A stretch of 64,000 nt of DNA from Cecembia rubra (GTDB taxonomy: Bacteria > Bacteroidota > Bacteroidia > Cytophagales > Cyclobacteriaceae). Position 1 is the stretch's first letter. The number at the start of each line of letters is the position of its first letter. Where the stretch lies: contig NZ_PYGF01000001.1 of assembly GCF_003014575.1 (NCBI RefSeq), positions 992,001-1,056,000 of the forward strand, read 5' to 3'. Below are positions 19,888-28,787 of the stretch, one piece after another. The notes below the pieces were generated by a model. The model was not told where the DNA came from and searched no databases. It saw only the letters and a list, made by a program, of their open reading frames with translations. Position numbers and translations under genes: made by a program.

Positions 19888-20511
19888 CTACAAATTAAAT
19901 GCATGCCAAAACAGCCTTACTCCATATAACAGTAACAGAACTCCTACTCCCCTATTCAAAACCAACATGACTTTTGGGCCGATCATCCGTTTTAATTTTT
20001 TTGCCACAAATGCTTTGATCAGATCAAAACAAAAAACCGTCCCGAGAATCCCAAAATAGTAAGCTGAAATATCAATTTTATCAAAACTTTCATTGATAGC
20101 AACCAGTCCTGCTATGGAAATCCAAAATAACAGTACAAAAGGGTTGATCCCATTAATGCTAAAACCTTTGAGAAATGCAGTCCTTTTTTTCAAAAGCTTA
20201 AAGGGTATACCTCCTGTTGATGGCCTTTCCACTATCTTTTTAAAAAAATTGGAAATACCAAAACCGATTAATATTACTCCACCGAAGATGGACAGATACC
20301 ATTCAAAATTTGGAAATCCCGAGAGAAAATTTATCCCGAAATAAGTGATAAGAACATACAAGAAATCACTTGATAAAATCCCCAATGCCATGATCATGGC
20401 ATACTTAAATCCTGACTCCAGACTATTTTGGATGAGGGAAAAAAATACAGGTCCTATCATGGCTGAAAGCAATAGCCCCATATAAACTCCTTCAATCAAT
20501 GCCTGAATCAT
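19888..20511 (-). CDS. LysE/RhtB family transporter (amino-acid exporter type)
   Basis: 207 residues, about six hydrophobic helices, starting MIQALIEGVYMGLLLSAMIGPVFF, where the GP near residue 20 is the conserved LysE-family pattern. Members export lysine, threonine, homoserine lactones or other amino compounds from the cytoplasm. Its start codon overlaps the stop of the upstream GH3-family gene by 4 bases (ATGA), so the pair is translationally coupled, and the exporter may carry the GH3 product or its amino acid (inference). Confidence 0.88.
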   Translation of the reverse strand: MIQALIEGVYMGLLLSAMIGPVFFSLIQNSLESGFKYAMIMALGILSSDFLYVLITYFGINFLSGFPNFEWYLSIFGGVILIGFGISNFFKKIVERPSTGGIPFKLLKKRTAFLKGFSINGINPFVLLFWISIAGLVAINESFDKIDISAYYFGILGTVFCFDLIKAFVAKKLKRMIGPKVMLVLNRGVGVLLLLYGVRLFWHAFNL

Positions 20512-22058
20512 AGATTTACTTGCTGGGATTTAAGAAAATCCATCCACTGATTCATTTTATCTCCTTTTAGTACCCTTGGAAACTTATTCTGTCCTCCCTC
20601 TTTGCCCTGCTCCCGCATCCAATAGTAAAATAGCTTTGGTGAAACAACAGTGCAGGACACCCTTTTCAATGCATGTTTTCTCTCTGTGATGTAATCATCA
20701 TTCAGGTCTTTGAGATGGGCATCTATTCTATCCATCAGTAATTGTGGATCAACATTATCATCTGTGCCCACGAACCAATGATGTCGGAATAGTGTGCCAT
20801 CCGGCAAACCTACCACAGTAAACTCCCTGATATTCAGATTCATTTCTTTGGAAACCAATTCAATCGCCCTGTTCATATTGTCCATAGAAAGATGCTCTCC
20901 ACAAAGACTTAGAAAATGCTTGGTCCTACCGGTGATCAGGATCTCATTTTCAGCCTTTGATTCAAAGCGTATTACATCCCCTATCTGATAGCGCCACGCA
21001 CCGGCACAGGTACTTATCAATATGGCATAATCTTCTCCTTCTTTGATTTCATCAATTTTGAGGATTTGGGCATCGGGTTTCAATTCTCCATTTTCATCGA
21101 AATTACCCTCATTGAAAGGTATAAATTCATAGAAAATTCCATTGTTCAACACAAGTCGCATGGTTCTCCTATTGGGCAAAGCCTGAAAAGCGAGGAAACC
21201 CTCAGAAGCCAAATATGTTTCCATATAAATAAGTGGCTTTTCCAGAAGTTGCTCAAATCCTTTTTTATAAGGCTCAAAGGAAACTCCTCCATGTACAAAA
21301 ATCTGAAGATTAGGCCAGATATCATGAATGGTTTTGACTTTATAACGGTCAATGATCCTCTCCAATAAAATCTGAAGCCAGGCAGGAACACCCACAATTA
21401 TACCAATATCCCATTTTGGTGCCATTTCAACAATTTGTTCAATTTTTTCTCCCCAATCCCTGTTTTTGGAGATTTTCTTACCTGGTTTATAAAACTGCTG
21501 AAACCAGACAGGAAGCCTTCCCGCTGTGATACCGGAAAGATCACCTGAAAAATAAGTCCCATTAAAATCCAGATCGGTACTTCCTCCCAACATCAGGATT
21601 CCTTTGGTAAAAAGTGAGTCTGGTAAGTCGTATTTTGAAAGGGACAAAATTTGTCTAACTCCTGTTTTTCGGATGGCTTTTACCATATCCCTTGTAATGG
21701 GGATGTATTTGGAGGAAGCTCCTGAAGTACCTGAGGTAAGGGCAAAACACCTGATTGCCCCTGGCCAAGTGATGTTTTTCTCCCCTGCTTTGAGCCTATA
21801 CCACCATTCATGATAAATTTTTTCATAATTGTAGGTAGGAACCATAGACGCAAAAGCAGTGTAAAAATCCTTATTCGGCTTTTTGAATTCCTTTAAAATC
21901 AAGTCAAAACGGTATTTTTTACCAAATTCAGTATCTTTTGCCTGTATCAACAATTTTTTCAGTTCCTGCTTTTGAAGTTCTATGGGATTGCTGTATTCCT
22001 GTTCAAGAGATTCTCTTAATCTGATACCTTTTTTTAGTAATGTACCTATTATCGCCAT
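20508..22058 (-). CDS. GH3-family acyl-adenylating enzyme (bacterial auxin-responsive GH3-like)
   Basis: 516 residues from the ATG at 22058; an upstream in-frame start at 22091 would overlap the divergent promoter region. The GH3 pattern is clear: FALTSGTSGASSKYIPIT (ATP/AMP-binding loop), VYMETYLASEGF-like segment (IYMETYLASEGFLAFQ), and YQIGDVIRF followed by TGRTKHFLSLCGEHLS. Plant GH3 proteins adenylate carboxylic acids such as indole acetate and join them to amino acids. The role of the bacterial homologues is not established. Coupled by a 4-base overlap to a LysE-type exporter and divergent from the YggS gene. Confidence 0.85.
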   Translation of the reverse strand: MAIIGTLLKKGIRLRESLEQEYSNPIELQKQELKKLLIQAKDTEFGKKYRFDLILKEFKKPNKDFYTAFASMVPTYNYEKIYHEWWYRLKAGEKNITWPGAIRCFALTSGTSGASSKYIPITRDMVKAIRKTGVRQILSLSKYDLPDSLFTKGILMLGGSTDLDFNGTYFSGDLSGITAGRLPVWFQQFYKPGKKISKNRDWGEKIEQIVEMAPKWDIGIIVGVPAWLQILLERIIDRYKVKTIHDIWPNLQIFVHGGVSFEPYKKGFEQLLEKPLIYMETYLASEGFLAFQALPNRRTMRLVLNNGIFYEFIPFNEGNFDENGELKPDAQILKIDEIKEGEDYAILISTCAGAWRYQIGDVIRFESKAENEILITGRTKHFLSLCGEHLSMDNMNRAIELVSKEMNLNIREFTVVGLPDGTLFRHHWFVGTDDNVDPQLLMDRIDAHLKDLNDDYITERKHALKRVSCTVVSPKLFYYWMREQGKEGGQNKFPRVLKGDKMNQWMDFLKSQQVNL

Positions 22059-22065
22059 ATCTTTG
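22058..22065 (+). promoter_or_regulatory. Candidate -7 element for the yggS-type gene
   Basis: TATCTTTG fits the TAnnTTTG box and would place the transcript start near 22072, 34 bases before the ATG at 22106. It overlaps the first codon of the divergent GH3 gene, so the two promoters interlock. No good -33 TTG is present (tttttag at the expected place). Confidence 0.4.
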
Positions 22066-22093
22066 CTTACCTGAAATTTGAGTTTCAACAAAC

Positions 22094-22101
22094 CAAAATT
22101 A
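22094..22101 (-). promoter_or_regulatory. Candidate -7 element for the GH3-LysE operon
   Basis: On the minus strand this reads TAATTTTG, a match to TAnnTTTG. The transcript would start near 22088, about 30 bases upstream of the GH3 ATG at 22058, which supports that start over the longer one at 22091. Confidence 0.45.
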
Positions 22102-22105
22102 AAGA

Positions 22106-22780
22106 ATGCCTTTAAAAGAAAATCTTCTTTCTATAAAAAATACATTCATCAACACAAATTGCCTGTTGATTGCGGTCAGCAAAACCCATCCGGCTTCCTC
22201 CATCCGTGAAATTTATGATTTAGGCCATAGGGATTTTGGGGAAAATAAAGTCCAGGAGCTCACAGATAAAGCCGCCCAACTACCCCAAGATATACGCTGG
22301 CACATGATCGGGCACCTTCAAAGGAACAAAGTAAAGTACATTGCACCGTTTGTATTTTTGATCCACGGGGTAGATTCTTTGAAATTATTGCAGGAAATCG
22401 ACAAACAAGCGGAAAAAAATAACCGTATCATTTCTTGTCTATTGCAGGTTCATATTGCTGAAGAAGAATCAAAATTCGGTTTTTCAGAAGAAGAATTGAT
22501 GGACTTAATACATTCAGAGGAACTTAAGGCCTTAAATAATATTAAAATTATTGGTTTGATGGGAATGGCAACTTATACGGAAAATGTAGCAAAGGTCCGA
22601 AAGGAGTTTGCTGGTCTTAAGAGTTTATTTGAGAAACTGAAAGCCCTCGATTTATCCGGAAATGTGGACATGAAAGTATTATCCATGGGCATGAGCGGGG
22701 ATTATCTGATTGCTCAGGAAGAAGGAAGTACAATGGTCAGGATCGGATCAGCAATTTTTGGTGAGAGAAACTACAATTAA
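22106..22780 (+). CDS. YggS-family pyridoxal phosphate homeostasis protein
   Basis: 224 residues, a single alanine-racemase-like TIM barrel. PLP is expected on K26 in LLIAVSKTHPA; further family signatures are RDFGENKVQEL, RWHMIGHLQRNKVKYI, IGLMGMATYTEN and KVLSMGMSGDYLIAQEEGS (read across). The family (PLPBP/YggS) binds PLP without known catalysis and affects amino-acid and vitamin B6 balance. The DUF423 gene starts 1 base after its stop, so they share a transcript. Confidence 0.93.
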   Translation: MPLKENLLSIKNTFINTNCLLIAVSKTHPASSIREIYDLGHRDFGENKVQELTDKAAQLPQDIRWHMIGHLQRNKVKYIAPFVFLIHGVDSLKLLQEIDKQAEKNNRIISCLLQVHIAEEESKFGFSEEELMDLIHSEELKALNNIKIIGLMGMATYTENVAKVRKEFAGLKSLFEKLKALDLSGNVDMKVLSMGMSGDYLIAQEEGSTMVRIGSAIFGERNYN

Positions 22781-22781
22781 A

Positions 22782-23165
22782 ATGAAAAACAAGAGTTTAA
22801 TTCAATTGGCGGGGCTCTTAGGGGCGCTGGCAGTAGGTATAGGAGCATTTGGAGCACATGGTTTACAGCCATTATTGGAGAGTCATGGCAGAATCGACAC
22901 TTTTGAAACAGGAGTTAAATATCATTTTTATCATGCCCTGGCCATGTTGGCTGTTGGAATTTGGTCTGGATTCCAGCCGGATAGGAAATGGCTAAAACCA
23001 GCCTTATGGTCATTTTTGGTAGGTATTATTATTTTTTCAGGCTCGTTGTATATCCTATCCCTAACCGGGATCTCTTGGCTTGGAGCAATTACACCCCTTG
23101 GTGGAGTGGCCTTTATTTTGGGTTGGTTTTTTATAATTCTGGCAGCAAATATTGACAAAGCATGA
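22782..23165 (+). CDS. DUF423 small membrane protein
   Basis: 127 residues from the ATG at 22782, which follows the yggS stop directly; the longer ORF running into yggS has no support. Four hydrophobic helices with the DUF423 signature GALAVGIGAFGAHGL near the N-terminus and YHFYHALAMLAVGIW in the middle. Function is unknown (YgdD-like). It overlaps the start of the peptidase gene by 4 bases (ATGA), so the three genes are probably one operon. Confidence 0.9.
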   Translation: MKNKSLIQLAGLLGALAVGIGAFGAHGLQPLLESHGRIDTFETGVKYHFYHALAMLAVGIWSGFQPDRKWLKPALWSFLVGIIIFSGSLYILSLTGISWLGAITPLGGVAFILGWFFIILAANIDKA

Positions 23166-24460
23166 AATTAAGATTGATTTTTATAAGTTTTTTTTGGCTC
23201 CTATTTCTTTCCGGATTTTCTCAGGAAGATGATGCAAGGAGGAGATTTGAGGGTTTAAATGATCTTTTGGGAGAAAATTCATTTTTTGACAATCACCTTA
23301 CAGGATTCATGCTCTATGATCTGGACAGTCAATGGGTGATGTATGAAAAAAACAGTCATATGAATTTCATCCCTGCCTCGACTACAAAGTTATTGACTTT
23401 TTATGCATCAGTATTGGTTTTAAAGGACAGTACCCGCACTTTCCGCTATGTCAACAATGGAGAAGAAATTACCATCTGGGGATCCGGTGACCCATCATGG
23501 AAATACCGGCCATTGCCCCAACCAAAACTTCAGGAGTTCTTCAAGCCATACAAAAAAATCAATTTTTCTCTTGACAATTGGAATGACACTCCATTTGGAT
23601 ATGGATGGCAATGGGATGATTACTATTTTTCTTATTCACCGGAAAGATCTGCTTTTCCTTTGTATGGAAATATTGTGACTTTCACCAATACCAATAAATC
23701 GCCCGTCCCTGACATTCCTTTGTTCCGCTCTATGGTGGCAAGAAGTGATAGGGAATTAAGAGGCGTTCAAAGGGATTTCAATTCTAACATTTTTTATTAT
23801 AATCCAGGACTCTATGTAAATCAATTTTCAACCTTACCATTTATTACCACACCAGAAGTCAAATTGAAATTAATGGAACATAGTCTGGGTAAGCCTGTCA
23901 GTCTGGTCAAAGGAAAAGCACCTGCCCACGCAAAAGTCTATAAAGGAGGACTCCTCAGTCCCCTATGGAAAGAGGTTTTACAGGAAAGCGATAATTTCGT
24001 GGCCGAACAGCTCCTGATGATGGTCTCAGATGCCTTATTTGGCGAACTTAACAGTGAAAGGGCAATTGATTATATCAAGAAAAACCACATGGCAGACTTT
24101 CCTGACAAGCCCCAATGGGTAGATGGTTCCGGTCTTTCACGCCATAACTTGGTGACACCAAGAAGTATGGTTACCCTAATGACCAGACTGGACCAATTGA
24201 TGCCCAGAGCCCAGTTGATGCAGTTGCTTCCTCAGGGCGGAATCAATGGCACTTTGAAGAACAATTATGCAGCTCCAAGACCTTATGTGTTTGCCAAAAC
24301 AGGTACGATCAGCAACAATCATTCTTTGGTAGGATTACTCCGGTCAGATTCAGGAAAGTTCTATGCATTTGCTTTTATGAACAATAACTACCTCAACAAA
24401 GCCTCTGAAATCAGAAGAGAAATGGAAAAGGTATTGAAATACATTAAGGCCAACTATTAA
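23162..24460 (+). CDS. dacB: D-alanyl-D-alanine carboxypeptidase / endopeptidase, PBP4 type (S13)
   Basis: 432 residues with a signal peptide (MKLRLIFISFFWLLFLSGFS). Active-site motifs of serine peptidase family S13: S73-T-T-K76 in PASTTKLLTF, the DGSGLSRHNLVTP segment around the second motif, and FAKTGTISNNHSLVG with the KTG triad. It trims peptidoglycan peptides in the periplasm and is slightly short for PBP4, with a reduced inserted domain between the first two motifs. Fourth position in the operon starting at yggS. Confidence 0.92.
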   Translation: MKLRLIFISFFWLLFLSGFSQEDDARRRFEGLNDLLGENSFFDNHLTGFMLYDLDSQWVMYEKNSHMNFIPASTTKLLTFYASVLVLKDSTRTFRYVNNGEEITIWGSGDPSWKYRPLPQPKLQEFFKPYKKINFSLDNWNDTPFGYGWQWDDYYFSYSPERSAFPLYGNIVTFTNTNKSPVPDIPLFRSMVARSDRELRGVQRDFNSNIFYYNPGLYVNQFSTLPFITTPEVKLKLMEHSLGKPVSLVKGKAPAHAKVYKGGLLSPLWKEVLQESDNFVAEQLLMMVSDALFGELNSERAIDYIKKNHMADFPDKPQWVDGSGLSRHNLVTPRSMVTLMTRLDQLMPRAQLMQLLPQGGINGTLKNNYAAPRPYVFAKTGTISNNHSLVGLLRSDSGKFYAFAFMNNNYLNKASEIRREMEKVLKYIKANY

Positions 24461-24501
24461 TTCTGTCATTCAATATCAAGCAAGCCTCAAATAAATCTAC
24501 T

Positions 24502-24882
24502 ATGGGAATATTTTCAGCTTTAATGGGAAACGCAGGAGCGGTAAATCCAGATGAATTGTTAAAGAAGTACGGCAAATTACTTACCGAAGGAGAAAACATC
24601 GAATTAGGATTTAAATTGATAAGAGATACTTTCATTTTCACAGATAAAAGACTCATCTTGATAAATGTTCAGGGGATAACAGGCAGTAAGACCGAATTCC
24701 TCTCAATCTCTTACAAAAGCATCTCAAGATTCAGTGTAGAGACTGCAGGTACATTTGATTTGGATGCGGAATTGAAAATATGGATTTCAAGTGAACAGCA
24801 CCCAAGCATCAAGAAGCAATTCAACAAATCAGTGAATGTCTATGAGGTCCAGCAGCTACTCGCCTATCATGTTTTAAAGTAA
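24502..24882 (+). CDS. PH-domain (bacterial) protein
   Basis: 126 residues, no signal peptide or membrane helix. The pattern LGFKLIRDTFIFTDKRLILINVQG followed by KTEFLSISYKSISRFSVETAG (shown in parts) is the bacterial pleckstrin-homology-like fold (bPH, YvbH/YdjZ-like), which often mediates protein assembly at membranes. An EQHPSIKKQF segment and a final helix complete the domain. The partner is unknown. It lies alone between dacB and pyrG, 41 bases after dacB. Confidence 0.8.
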   Translation: MGIFSALMGNAGAVNPDELLKKYGKLLTEGENIELGFKLIRDTFIFTDKRLILINVQGITGSKTEFLSISYKSISRFSVETAGTFDLDAELKIWISSEQHPSIKKQFNKSVNVYEVQQLLAYHVLK

Positions 24883-25004
24883 GGTCAAACATCGCCGATG
24901 ACAAAACCCCTATTTTGGCTGATTATTAATTCCTTTACAAATTCAGGCAATTCTTACTCCAAAATTTCCTTTAAGATTTCAACTCTCAAATCAAATTTTT
25001 AGCG

Positions 25005-25012
25005 TACCTTTG
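25005..25012 (+). promoter_or_regulatory. Candidate -7 element of the pyrG promoter
   Basis: TACCTTTG at 25005-25012 matches TAnnTTTG and predicts a start near 25019, which supports the pyrG ATG at 25052 over the in-frame non-ATG start at 25010. A -33 TTG is not present at the expected distance. Confidence 0.45.
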
Positions 25013-25051
25013 AATCCCATAAGAATTCAAACAAAATTTCCTACCATTCTT

Positions 25052-26671
25052 ATGGCTTCATCCACCAAATACATCTTTATTACCGGAGGTGTTACCTCCT
25101 CTCTTGGAAAAGGGATCATTGCAGCCTCTTTGGCTAAATTACTTCAAGCCCGTGGTTTCAGTGTGACCATTCAAAAATTCGACCCCTATCTGAACATAGA
25201 TCCAGGGACCCTCAATCCTTATGAGCATGGAGAATGCTATGTAACTGAGGATGGGGCAGAAACTGATCTGGATCTTGGACATTATGAGCGATTTCTCAAT
25301 AAGCCGACTTCCCAGGCAAACAATGTGACCACAGGAAGAATTTACAACAATGTCATCACCAAAGAGAGAAAAGGAGAATTTCTTGGAAAAACAGTTCAGG
25401 TTATCCCTCATATTACGGATGAAATCAAAAGGAATTTTTTCAAATTGGGTGAAGATGGAAAATACGACGTCATCATTACCGAGATTGGGGGCTGTGTCGG
25501 AGATATCGAATCTCTACCCTTCATTGAGGCCGTCAGACAGGCCAAGTGGGAAATCGGAGCCAACAACTTCCTTGTTGTACATCTTACATTAATACCATAT
25601 TTGGCAGCCGCTAAAGAACTAAAGACTAAACCTACCCAGCATTCTGTAAAGCAATTGTTAGAGGCGGGTATCCAACCTGATATTTTGGTATGTAGGACTG
25701 AGCACCCTCTTCCTTTGGAGGTGAAGAAAAAACTTTCCCTATTCTGCAACGTTGAGCTAAACAGTGTTATTGAAGCAATGGACGCTGAAACGATCTACGA
25801 TGTTCCTCTTTTGATGAAAAAGGAAAAACTTGATGAGCGGGTGATGTCCAAGTTGAAACTCAATGCCAAGAACAAAGCCGAGCTTGATCAATGGAAGGAT
25901 TTCCTGGGAAGACTTAAAAACCCCACCCAAGAAACAAATATAGCCTTGGTAGGAAAATACGTATCCTTACCTGATGCTTACAAATCCATAATTGAGGCTT
26001 TTGTGCATGCAGGTGCAGCAGTAGAGTGCAAAGTACACCTACACCTCATTTCTTCTGAGGAAATCAACTCAGAAAACATCGCTAAAAAGCTGGAAAGCAT
26101 GGATGGGATCCTGGTTGCACCTGGCTTTGGTGAAAGAGGGCTTGAAGGTAAGATAGAAACTGTTAAATTTGCCCGCGAAAACAATATTCCTTTCTTTGGA
26201 ATCTGTTTGGGAATGCAGGTAGCAGTTATTGAATATGCCAGAAATGTATTGGGTCTAATTGACGCCAATAGTACAGAAATGGATTCTTTCACTCCACATC
26301 CGGTTATAGCGCTGATGGAAGAACAGAAAAATCTGGAGTTGATGGGAGGAACCATGAGATTGGGCTCCTACCCTTGCGAATTGAAAAAGGGAAGTAAAGC
26401 ATCTCAGGCATATGGGAAGCAAAAAATTCAGGAAAGACATAGGCATAGATATGAGTTCAACAACCATTTTCTAAAGCAATTTGAAGAAAATGGAATGATG
26501 CCGACAGGATTCAATCCAGATACTGACCTAGTGGAAATCATGGAAATAAAGGACCATCCATGGTTTGTGGGGGTTCAATTCCACCCAGAATACAAAAGCA
26601 CCGTCCTGAACCCACATCCATTATTTGTGAGGTTTATTTCGGCGACATTGGAAAATAAAAAAATAAAGTAA
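25052..26671 (+). CDS. pyrG: CTP synthase
   Basis: 539 residues from the ATG at 25052 ([21 protein letters not shown]). The N-terminal synthetase domain has the P-loop-like [11 protein letters not shown] and [19 protein letters not shown]; the C-terminal class I glutamine amidotransferase has C385 in FFGICLGMQ, with H511 and E513 in FHPEYKS. It makes CTP from UTP, ATP and glutamine, the last step of pyrimidine nucleotide synthesis. Length is standard. It is followed by a long palindrome and then yidC. Confidence 0.98.
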   Translation: MASSTKYIFITGGVTSSLGKGIIAASLAKLLQARGFSVTIQKFDPYLNIDPGTLNPYEHGECYVTEDGAETDLDLGHYERFLNKPTSQANNVTTGRIYNNVITKERKGEFLGKTVQVIPHITDEIKRNFFKLGEDGKYDVIITEIGGCVGDIESLPFIEAVRQAKWEIGANNFLVVHLTLIPYLAAAKELKTKPTQHSVKQLLEAGIQPDILVCRTEHPLPLEVKKKLSLFCNVELNSVIEAMDAETIYDVPLLMKKEKLDERVMSKLKLNAKNKAELDQWKDFLGRLKNPTQETNIALVGKYVSLPDAYKSIIEAFVHAGAAVECKVHLHLISSEEINSENIAKKLESMDGILVAPGFGERGLEGKIETVKFARENNIPFFGICLGMQVAVIEYARNVLGLIDANSTEMDSFTPHPVIALMEEQKNLELMGGTMRLGSYPCELKKGSKASQAYGKQKIQERHRHRYEFNNHFLKQFEENGMMPTGFNPDTDLVEIMEIKDHPWFVGVQFHPEYKSTVLNPHPLFVRFISATLENKKIK

Positions 26672-26694
26672 TATTTCGGCCCTCAAAACCGATA

Positions 26695-26741
26695 GGTAAC
26701 CCAAAGTCAAAATAGGACATTCCTATTATCTTTGAGTTACC
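26695..26741 (+). repeat. 47-base imperfect palindrome between pyrG and yidC
   Basis: ggtaac (26695) pairs with gttacc (26736), caaag with ctttg, and an inner ataggacattcctat arm closes on a 3-base loop. Overall the region can fold into one long, interrupted hairpin. It overlaps two TAnnTTTG-like boxes (TATCTTTG at 26727, TACCTTTG at 26738) that would serve as yidC promoter elements. The weak T-rich tail ctttgattttt could also let it act as a pyrG terminator. Confidence 0.65.
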
Positions 26742-26774
26742 TTTGATTTTTGAAGGACTATTAAAGTTGACAGT

Positions 26775-28583
26775 ATGGATAGAAACCAAGCGACGGGATT
26801 GATCCTTTTCGCAGTAGTATTGCTGGTGTATTCAATTTTCTTTGCGACTACACCGGAACCGCCAAAAGAAGAAAACCCTCAAATTACTGTATCTTCTCAA
26901 ATTGAGGCAGAAGAAACAGCTGAGGATATTTTAATCCAATTAACTGCAGAACCTGACAGTATTCAGGACCTCATTGCCCAAAGGCAATTCGGTATTTTCG
27001 CTCCTATGACCAGGGGAACTGAAGAGTCTGTAACTCTGGAAAATGACAAAATTATTGTTACTTTTTCAACAAAAGGAGCAGAAATATCCAGAGTAGAACT
27101 CAAGGAATACAAAACCTGGGACCAAAGGCCACTGCTTGTTCTGGATGAAAAAAGTTCGGACCTGAATTATTCCATTGAAACTGATAAAGGAACTTTAAGC
27201 CTCAATCAATTTTACTTTAATCCGACACTTTCAAGCTCCGAAACTGAAGGGGTAAAATCAACTATCTTAACGTTCACAGCTCAGGCTGGAAATGCCAGAA
27301 TTACAAGAACTTACGAGTTAAAAGAAGGGCAATATACTTTAGGAAAATACCTCGAATTATCTGGAATTGGAAGTAGTTTGAAAGAAAATCAGATCCAAAT
27401 TTTCTGGGATGACAGACTACAAAGACAGGAAGAAGACATCGAGGAGTCAAGAAGAAAAACAAACATTAATTTTTTCACTGCGGCAGGTTCCCATGATGAT
27501 CTTAGCCTAACTTCTTCCTCAGATGAGGCAGATGTTAAAGAACCGGTCAAATGGGTCAGTTTCAGCCAAAGATTTTTCACTTCAGCTGTAATTGCAGGAA
27601 ATCAATTCAATAATGTCAGCCTGAGACAAGAGACTCCATCGGACACCCTTTCGATCAAAAACATGAAGGCAAATATGCTATTACCATTAGAAAATGGAAA
27701 AGCAGAATTGACCTATTTCTTTGGCCCTAACAATTACAATATCCTAAAAAAGATTACCCCTGGTTTTGAAAACAATGTAGACATGGGTTATTTCTTTGTA
27801 AGCTGGGTCAATAAATACATCATAGTAAATTTGTTCCAGTTTTTGGAAAAGTATTTCAACAATTATGGAATAATCATCATTCTGATTGTTTTGATTATCA
27901 AATTGGCCCTCTTCCCTCTTACTTATAAGTCTTATATAGGCATGGCCAAAATGAGGGTAATCAAACCAGAAATAGATGAACTGAAAGAAAAGTATGGTGA
28001 CGATCCTACCAAAATGCAGCAGGAACAAATGAAGCTGTTTGGGCAACTTGGTGTAAGTCCAATTTCAGGATGTCTGCCTATGTTGCTGCAAATGCCATTC
28101 CTGTTTGCCATGTTCTTCTTCTTTCCAAATTCAATTGAATTGAGACAAGAAGCTTTCTTATGGGCACATGACCTTTCCACCTATGATGCCTTTGTAAGAC
28201 TTCCTTTTACCATTCCTTTCTATGGAGCCCATGTGAGTATGTTTACATTGTTGATGACGGTATCGCAGATTGCCTATACCCATTTCAACAATCAGTTGAC
28301 TGCCCAAACTGGCCCAATGAAAAACTTAGGCTACATCATGCCTGTGGTATTCATGTTTGTACTCAACTCATTCCCTGCTGCATTAAGCTTCTACTATTTT
28401 GTATCCAACATGGTTACTTTTGGTCAGCAAGCATTGATTAAACTATTTGTGGATGATTCCAAAATCCGGGAAAAAATTGAGGACTATAGAAAGAAAAATG
28501 TCAACAAAAAGAAATCCAAGTTTCAGCAAAAGTTGGAGGAAGCCATGAAAGTTGCTGAAGCCAATAAAAAGAAAAAAGACTGA
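26775..28583 (+). CDS. yidC: Membrane protein insertase YidC
   Basis: 602 residues. N-terminal helix (GLILFAVVLLVYSIFFATT), a large periplasmic beta-sandwich domain (about 60-350), then the conserved five-helix core starting near ILIVLIIKLALFPLTYKSY, with MRVIKPEIDELKEKYGDDP in the cytoplasmic hairpin and GCLPMLLQMPFLFAMFFFF. Lysine-rich tail. It inserts proteins in the inner membrane with or without SecYEG. It begins 104 bases after pyrG, behind a palindrome and candidate promoter boxes. Confidence 0.97.
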   Translation: MDRNQATGLILFAVVLLVYSIFFATTPEPPKEENPQITVSSQIEAEETAEDILIQLTAEPDSIQDLIAQRQFGIFAPMTRGTEESVTLENDKIIVTFSTKGAEISRVELKEYKTWDQRPLLVLDEKSSDLNYSIETDKGTLSLNQFYFNPTLSSSETEGVKSTILTFTAQAGNARITRTYELKEGQYTLGKYLELSGIGSSLKENQIQIFWDDRLQRQEEDIEESRRKTNINFFTAAGSHDDLSLTSSSDEADVKEPVKWVSFSQRFFTSAVIAGNQFNNVSLRQETPSDTLSIKNMKANMLLPLENGKAELTYFFGPNNYNILKKITPGFENNVDMGYFFVSWVNKYIIVNLFQFLEKYFNNYGIIIILIVLIIKLALFPLTYKSYIGMAKMRVIKPEIDELKEKYGDDPTKMQQEQMKLFGQLGVSPISGCLPMLLQMPFLFAMFFFFPNSIELRQEAFLWAHDLSTYDAFVRLPFTIPFYGAHVSMFTLLMTVSQIAYTHFNNQLTAQTGPMKNLGYIMPVVFMFVLNSFPAALSFYYFVSNMVTFGQQALIKLFVDDSKIREKIEDYRKKNVNKKKSKFQQKLEEAMKVAEANKKKKD

Positions 28584-28593
28584 TAAATTTTTA

Positions 28594-28630
28594 AAAAGCT
28601 GTCCCAAGATTTGTGGACAGCTTTTTTTTT
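28594..28630 (+). terminator. Rho-independent terminator after yidC
   Basis: agctgtcc pairs with ggacagct around an unpaired loop, A residues on the 5' side pair with the following T run (cttttttttt). It ends the yidC transcript 10 bases after the stop. Confidence 0.85.
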
Positions 28631-28695
28631 GAAAGCACAATGGATATTTAAATGGTTCAAGTAGAATTAATTAGTATAAATTCATTTTTTTAAAA

Positions 28696-28719
28696 ATATC
28701 CACAAGGCATTGTGGAAAA
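28696..28719. promoter_or_regulatory. Inverted pair of DnaA-box-like 9-mers upstream of ytkL-parA-parB
   Basis: atatccaca at 28696-28704 differs from the DnaA box TTATCCACA at one position, and tgtggaaaa on the other side reads TTTTCCACA on the minus strand, a match to TTWTNCACA. Together they form a perfect 7-pair inverted repeat (tccacaa ... ttgtgga, 28699-28716). Only two boxes are seen, so this alone does not make an origin. Confidence 0.35.
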
Positions 28720-28748
28720 TATTTCGTTTTAGGACTGGATTTAAATCC

Positions 28749-28756
28749 TATATTTG
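28749..28756 (+). promoter_or_regulatory. Probable -7 element for the ytkL-parAB transcript
   Basis: TATATTTG matches TAnnTTTG exactly. At the -33 distance the sequence is gttttagg, a weak match to TTG. The first gene starts 32 bases downstream of the box. Confidence 0.5.
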
Positions 28757-28787
28757 TAAGCTGAGAAAATGAAAGACCGAAAGCACC

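Noticed and set aside
28696-28719. Replication origin
   Set aside because: Only two DnaA-box-like 9-mers, no extended AT-rich unwinding element or dnaA gene nearby. Kept only as a regulatory hint.
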